Shown here: positions 7,022 through 10,394 of the stretch, piece by piece
Numbering within the stretch: position 1 is the stretch's first letter
How the letters are laid out: every line of letters starts with the position of its first letter
Assembly: GCA_003695865.1 (NCBI GenBank)
Contig: RFGQ01000237.1
Location: 1 to 10,394, forward strand
DNA: 10,394 nucleotides
Origin: Gemmatimonadota bacterium
Lineage (GTDB): Bacteria > Gemmatimonadota > Gemmatimonadetes > Longimicrobiales > Gaopeijiaceae
Reading direction: 5' to 3'
Notes under the pieces: model-generated
Told to the model about the DNA's origin: nothing
Databases searched by the model: none
The model's input: only the letters and a program-made list of their open reading frames with translations
Position numbers and translations under genes: made by a program

Positions 7022-7480
7022 ATGAGTACGCCCGCCTACACCGCCCACATCCGCATTCGCCGCGAGCGGGGGCCGCTGCGCTGGGCCGAGCTTCCGGCCG
7101 AGCCGCACCCGGTGCCCTTCGGCGTGCACGGTGCGATCGCCGAACACTACGGCGTGGAGGTCGACACGCCGCACGCCACAACGCTCGACTACGTGATCGC
7201 CGCGGCCGGCGGGTGACTGACCGGCACCTTCGGAGGCGCGCTGGAGGCGCGCGGGATCGACGCGAGTGAGGGCCGGCTGCGGGCCGACGTTGTCGGCGAG
7301 GTCGAGAAGGACGAGGGCGTGCTCGTGATCCGCCGCATCCGGGTCACGTATCACCTGGACGCCGACCTGGAACACGCCGAGATGGTGCGCCGCGTGCACG
7401 ACATGCACGCCGAGCGCTGCCCGGTGTACCGCACCCTTGCCGGCTGCATCGACATCACGACCGAACTCCCCGGATGGTGA
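7022..7480 (+). CDS. OsmC-family peroxidase, predicted selenoprotein (in-frame TGA = Sec65)
   Basis: Read through the TGA at 7214-7216, this is a 152-residue OsmC/Ohr-type protein, a family of thiol peroxidases that reduce organic hydroperoxides in the cytoplasm using two cysteines. The TGA is codon 65, in the context AAAGG-U-LTGTFGGAL, where the family carries its first, peroxidatic cysteine at the start of the central helix. The second cysteine is Cys133 in ERCPVY, 68 residues on, close to the spacing in Ohr/OsmC. The frame after the TGA is uninterrupted, keeps GC-rich third positions, and ends at TGA 7478-7480 overlapping the next start by 7 nt. A hairpin suited to be a SECIS follows the TGA. 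OsmC-like selenoproteins have been reported in metagenomic selenoproteome surveys, so this is plausible family knowledge. The alternative is a single-base change from TGC giving a 64-residue truncated product (nonsense mutation or sequencing error). Sec assignment is inference; OsmC identity is strong. Confidence 0.82.
7214..7216 (+). other. In-frame TGA, predicted selenocysteine codon
   Basis: Codon 65 of the OsmC-family gene. It replaces the cysteine normally found in the GGC-L-x-x-T type context of the active site. Coding sequence resumes immediately in the same frame with family-typical residues on both sides, so no frameshift is needed to join the two halves. Confidence 0.75.
7217..7260 (+). 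promoter_or_regulatory. Candidate bacterial SECIS element
   Basis: A perfect 6-bp stem, GCGCGC (7236-7241) with GCGCGC (7247-7252), closes a 5-nt loop UGGAG (7242-7246). The loop begins 25 nt after the TGA, within the roughly 16-37 nt range known for bacterial SECIS elements, and has G at loop position 2, as the consensus requires. A lower stem UCG (7230-7232) with CGA (7258-7260) can form across an internal loop. The element lies inside the coding sequence, as in bacteria. Caution: GC-only stems arise readily in DNA of this composition, and a small competing hairpin (CCU-UCGG-AGG, 7227-7236) overlaps its base. Confidence 0.55.
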
Positions 7481-7962
7481 CGGCCTCCGGGGTGCCGCGG
7501 CTGCGCGAACCCTACCGCCGCCGCTCGGTGCGCTGGATGGGGCTGTGGAAGCCCGAGGCCTGGCGCATCAAGGTCTACGGGATCGCCTACAAGGGCGGCC
7601 GCCCGGGGAGCACGCTGGTCGAAGCGGCCAAGGACGTGGCCGCCGAACGGCTGCCGGTGGTGGCGACCGAACAGGGGCGCTACGGGGTGGGCTTCCTGGG
7701 CATCCACGAAGGCCGCGGTGAGAACTTCGTGTTCGTCGACTGGTGGGCGGACGAGAACGAACTGCACCACCACGTCTACGCCTCGCGTGCCGGCGATCCG
7801 GCCGCGCTACGCTACATCACGCCGACGGGGATCGTCGCCTGCTGTTGGGACCTGGCGGTCATGGCCTTCGAGCGCCAGGCGTGGATCGACACGGTGCTGG
7901 CCAACCCCGACGGCCCCGACCTGGACGCCTACCTGGAACGCCGCTTCGAGGGAGACGTTTAG
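7474..7962 (+). CDS. Conserved-looking hypothetical protein, 162 aa
   Basis: I do not recognise the family. The ATG at 7474 overlaps the OsmC stop by 7 nt (a GTG immediately after it would overlap by 4 nt), so translation is probably coupled to that gene. The protein is soluble-looking with no signal peptide or membrane helix. It has an aromatic-rich N-terminal part (WMGLWKPEAWRIKVYGIAY, 21-39), an acidic/His-rich segment DWWADENELHHHVY (89-102), vicinal cysteines Cys123-Cys124 in IVACCWDLAVMAFERQAW, and an acidic C-terminal helix. The alternation of strands and the His-rich segment faintly recall small alpha/beta-barrel (EthD or dimeric ferredoxin-like) folds, but this is a guess. The His cluster and paired cysteines could bind metal or do thiol chemistry; that is inference. 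It ends 90 nt before the next start, with a hairpin in between. Confidence 0.8.
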   Translation: MVTASGVPRLREPYRRRSVRWMGLWKPEAWRIKVYGIAYKGGRPGSTLVEAAKDVAAERLPVVATEQGRYGVGFLGIHEGRGENFVFVDWWADENELHHHVYASRAGDPAALRYITPTGIVACCWDLAVMAFERQAWIDTVLANPDGPDLDAYLERRFEGDV

Positions 7963-7970
7963 CACAGCGA

Positions 7971-7992
7971 GCCGCCCCGTGGTGGGGGCGGC
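7971..7992 (+). terminator. GC-rich hairpin between genes, terminator- or attenuator-like
   Basis: A perfect 8-bp stem, GCCGCCCC (7971-7978) with GGGGCGGC (7985-7992), and a 6-nt loop begins 8 nt after the stop of the 162-aa gene. It is not followed by a run of T (next bases GTCCGTTCC), so it is not a textbook intrinsic terminator. It may give partial termination, protect the 3' end of the upstream message, or adjust expression of the Rieske/GltS gene relative to the OsmC gene. Confidence 0.45.
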
Positions 7993-8052
7993 GTCCGTTC
8001 CACGCCGGCGGCCGCGGGCCCCGGCGCCGTGCCCTTCCAGCAGGAGACCCCC

Positions 8053-9717
8053 ATGGAGCTGCCGCTCGCGCCGCCCTCCGAGCGCCGGGAACCCGCACGC
8101 ATCCTCACGTGGAGTGAGCTGCCCGACCGCACGCCCACCTACGCCCTGGTCGAGGGCGTGGATCTGGTCGTGGTGCGCTTCGACGATCGCGTGTCGGTGC
8201 TCTACGGACGCTGTCTGCACCGGGGGGCGCTGCTCGCCGACGGCCACATCGACGGCGACAACCTGATCTGCGGGCTGCACTTCTGGGACTACCGCTACGA
8301 CACGGGCGTCTCGGAGTACAACAACGAGGAGGCGCTCCACCGGTTCGACGCCTGGGTGCAGGACGAGGACGACGGCCTCTACGTGGACGCCGCCGAGGTG
8401 CGCGCCTGGGCCGAGCGTCACCCGCAGCCCTACCGGCGGGACGAGTACCTGGGCCTCTACCAGGACGTGCACGGCACGCCCGAAGAGCCCTACAACGCCT
8501 ACATCCAACGGCTGGCGCGCGAGGGCGCCGAGGGCATCGGGCATCACGGCCCGGTCTCGGCGATGGGCGTGCCGCTCACCGAGCTGCCGCGCTGGGCGGA
8601 CGTGCAGATCCTCACCGCCCAGCTCGCGACTAGGCCCCTGGCCGACGACGCACCGGTGGGCACGGATGTGGTGATCGGTCCCCGGGCCGGCCGTCCGCTG
8701 CGCCTCGAGATCCCGATCTTCGTGAGCGACATGAGCTTCGGGGCGCTCTCCGAGGAGGCCAAGGTGGCACTGGCCATGGGAGCCGAGATGGCGGGCACCG
8801 GCATCTGCTCGGGAGAGGGGGGCATGCTGCCCGAGGAGCAGCAGGCCAACTCGCGCTACTTCTACGAGCTCGCCTCGGGCCGCTTCGGGTGGAGCCTCGA
8901 CAAGGCCTGCAGCGCGCAGGCCTTCCACTTCAAGGGCGGCCAGGGAGCCAAGACCGGCACCGGCGGCCATCTGCCCGGCGAGAAGGTGGTGGGCAAGATC
9001 GCCGAGGTGCGGGGACTGCCCGAGGGCCAGCCGGCGGTGAGCCCGGCCCGCTTCGACGATCTGGTCACGCCGGCCGACTTCCGGGCACTGGCCGACGAGG
9101 TGCGCGAGCGCACGGGCGGCATTCCGATCGGGTTCAAGATTTCGGCGCAACACATCGAGCGCGACCTGGACTTCGTGCTCGAGGTGGGCGTCGACTACGT
9201 GATCCTCGACGGCCGCGGGGGCGGCACGGGCGCGGCGCCGGACGTGTTCAAGAGCAACATCTCGGTGCCCACCATGCCCGCGCTCGCCCGCGCCCGGCGT
9301 CACCTCGACCGCAGCGGGGCCGAGGGAGTGACGCTCGTGATCACCGGCGGGCTGCGCACCGAGTCGGACTTCTTCAAGGCGCTCGCCATGGGTGCCGACG
9401 CGGTCGCGGTGTCGAACGCCGCCATCCAGGCGATCGGCTGCCTGGGCATGCGGGCCTGCCACACGAACAACTGTCCGGTGGGCATCGCCACTCAGCGCAA
9501 GGACCTGCGCGCGCGCCTGATCGTCGAGGAGTCGGCGCGCCGTCTGGCCCGCTGGTTCGAGGCGACCGTGTCGCTCATGAAGGTGCTGGCCCGCGCGTGC
9601 GGGCGGGAGCACCTGAACCAACTGTCGCTCGACGACCTCACGACCTGGAACGCCGATCTCGCCCGTCTGACCGGCATCCCCTACGCCGGAGTCGGCCCCC
9701 TGGAGGTGACCCCATGA
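8053..9717 (+). CDS. Rieske / glutamate-synthase-like FMN iron-sulfur fusion protein
   Basis: A 554-residue cytoplasmic protein with two redox modules. Residues about 15-115 are a Rieske domain with full [2Fe-2S] ligands: Cys54-Leu-His56 and Cys73-Gly-Leu-His76, 16 residues between pairs. Residues about 185-540 match the FMN-binding barrel of glutamate synthase large subunit: KTGTGGHLPGEKV (300-312), DGRGGGTGAAP (386-396), ITGGLRTESDFFKALAMGAD (430-449), then [3Fe-4S] ligands Cys463, Cys469 and Cys474 in CLGMRACHTNNCPVGIATQ. It lacks the glutaminase (GATase2) domain and the C-terminal GltB helix domain, so it cannot use glutamine as GltB does; the real substrate is unknown, and the Rieske centre suggests an alternative electron route. 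The ATG at 8053 is chosen for AGGAG (8042-8046) at 6-nt spacing over an in-frame GTG at 8029. Its stop overlaps the next gene by 4 nt. Function in glutamate synthesis is possible but not shown. Confidence 0.9.
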   Translation: MELPLAPPSERREPARILTWSELPDRTPTYALVEGVDLVVVRFDDRVSVLYGRCLHRGALLADGHIDGDNLICGLHFWDYRYDTGVSEYNNEEALHRFDAWVQDEDDGLYVDAAEVRAWAERHPQPYRRDEYLGLYQDVHGTPEEPYNAYIQRLAREGAEGIGHHGPVSAMGVPLTELPRWADVQILTAQLATRPLADDAPVGTDVVIGPRAGRPLRLEIPIFVSDMSFGALSEEAKVALAMGAEMAGTGICSGEGGMLPEEQQANSRYFYELASGRFGWSLDKACSAQAFHFKGGQGAKTGTGGHLPGEKVVGKIAEVRGLPEGQPAVSPARFDDLVTPADFRALADEVRERTGGIPIGFKISAQHIERDLDFVLEVGVDYVILDGRGGGTGAAPDVFKSNISVPTMPALARARRHLDRSGAEGVTLVITGGLRTESDFFKALAMGADAVAVSNAAIQAIGCLGMRACHTNNCPVGIATQRKDLRARLIVEESARRLARWFEATVSLMKVLARACGREHLNQLSLDDLTTWNADLARLTGIPYAGVGPLEVTP

Positions 9718-10394
9718 GCCCGATCGACCCCCGGACGTTGGTGGACGCGCGCCTCGAGCTGCACCACGCCGTCCAGCTTCTGGCGATGTTCGGACAGGCG
9801 TGCGTGCCGGCCCGAGACGACGACAGCCACCGCTCGATGACCTGGGACGGCGGGCGGCGGGCGTTCCGCTCCGAGCCGTCGCCGGCGGGAATCCGTGTGT
9901 GGCTGCGGCCGGCGGACCTGACGGTCTCGGTCGGCTCGAGGGAGCACGAGGCCGCGGCCCTGTCGCTGGTCGGGCGCACCCTCGACGAAGCCGTCGCCTG
10001 GCTCGCCGAGGCGCTGGCGGACGTGGGCGGCGCGGAGAGGCCCGCGCTCACCTGGCCCGAGTACGATCTTCCCGACCACCCGGTGCGGCACGGGGCGGCG
10101 TTCAGCGGCGGATCCGAAGGGCACCTGCGGGACCTGGAGGCGCGCTACCACGAGGCGGCGGCCCTGCTCGACGACCTCGCCGGCGCCGAGCCGCACGCCA
10201 CGCCGGTGCGCTGCTGGCCCCACCACTTCGACATCGCCACCCTGCTGCTGCTCGACCCCGAGTTCGGCGCCGCCGACGGGCGCAGTGTGGGCGTGGGGAT
10301 GTCGCCGGGCGACCAGGGCTACCCGGAGCCCTACTGGTACGTGACCCCCTATCCGTACCCCGACCTCGCGGGGGAGCCGCCCCCGCTGCCGCCG
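9714..10394 (+). CDS. Hypothetical protein, possibly DUF5996-like (partial, runs off right edge)
   Basis: 227 residues are visible and the frame is open at the window end. The ATG at 9714 overlaps the previous stop (ATGA) and has GGAGG (9702-9706) at 7-nt spacing, so the start is secure and translation is likely coupled to the Rieske/GltS gene. The N-terminus is helical (LVDARLELHHAVQLLAMFGQ); the middle is strand-rich; near the visible end RCWPHHFDIATLL is followed by VGVGMSPGDQGYPEPYWYV and a Pro/Tyr-rich stretch. The WPHHFD and SPGD..EPY pattern resembles DUF5996-type proteins of unknown function, recalled from memory and uncertain. The paired His residues and acidic positions could bind metal. 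No signal peptide or membrane segment is seen. Confidence 0.75.
   Translation, partial: MSPIDPRTLVDARLELHHAVQLLAMFGQACVPARDDDSHRSMTWDGGRRAFRSEPSPAGIRVWLRPADLTVSVGSREHEAAALSLVGRTLDEAVAWLAEALADVGGAERPALTWPEYDLPDHPVRHGAAFSGGSEGHLRDLEARYHEAAALLDDLAGAEPHATPVRCWPHHFDIATLLLLDPEFGAADGRSVGVGMSPGDQGYPEPYWYVTPYPYPDLAGEPPPLPP

Noticed and set aside
5826..7181. Minus-strand frame of 451 codons
   Set aside because: It runs antisense across thyX, the exported protein and OsmC starts, and its composition is that of an antisense shadow.
7022..7216. A stand-alone 64-residue protein ending at TGA 7214-7216
   Set aside because: It would be half an OsmC domain lacking both redox cysteines, while the same frame continues with the missing half and the second cysteine. 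Reading through as selenocysteine explains the sequence better, though a single-base error cannot be excluded from one sequence.
7807..9621. Long open frame on the minus strand (604 codons)
   Set aside because: It lies antisense to the Rieske/GltS gene, is His/Arg/Gly-rich with no domain, and is the usual antisense opening in GC-rich coding DNA.
1..10394. CRISPR arrays, tandem repeats, tRNAs, insertion-sequence ends
   Set aside because: No regularly spaced direct repeats, cloverleaf-like segments, or transposase motifs were seen on reading both strands.

Overview
The window is GC-rich throughout (about 70% by eye, not computed), has dense short-spaced genes with strong third-position G/C, and encodes typical Gram-negative parts: a predicted outer-membrane beta-barrel-like protein, a hybrid sensor kinase and a class III cyclase fused to a TolB-like domain. 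That mix resembles Gemmatimonadota or a related high-GC soil or marine phylum. The phylum is an inference from gene style, not from a marker gene. No tRNA, rRNA, CRISPR array, transposase or phage gene was seen.

Left part (1-4846). A minus-strand adenylate-cyclase-type signalling protein runs off the left edge. It is divergent, across about 210 bp, from a plus-strand membrane protein of unknown function with an N-terminal four-cysteine zinc-ribbon-like motif. That gene converges, with a 12-bp gap, on a large minus-strand hybrid histidine kinase (Cache-like sensor, HAMP, PAS, HisKA, HATPase, receiver).

Right part (5122-10394). A 275-bp divergent region carries a candidate promoter and an inverted repeat. 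It is followed by six tightly packed plus-strand genes: thyX (flavin-dependent thymidylate synthase), a DUF1207-like envelope protein, an OsmC-family gene interrupted by an in-frame TGA, an unrecognised 162-aa protein, a Rieske/glutamate-synthase-like iron-sulfur flavoprotein, and a partial unknown protein that leaves the right edge. Several junctions overlap by 4-7 nt, so most of the run is probably one transcript.

The most interesting feature is the OsmC gene (7022-7480). Its TGA at 7214-7216 falls where OsmC/Ohr proteins carry the first (peroxidatic) cysteine. The frame continues as clean OsmC sequence to the second cysteine, in a CPV motif, and ends in an overlap with the next gene. A hairpin with its apical loop 25 nt past the TGA sits where bacterial SECIS elements lie. 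This is best read as a selenocysteine-containing OsmC peroxidase placed in an operon with a two-cluster iron-sulfur flavoprotein, which could supply or channel electrons for thiol/peroxide chemistry. No selenocysteine machinery (selA, selB, selC, selD) is in the window, so this depends on the rest of the genome.
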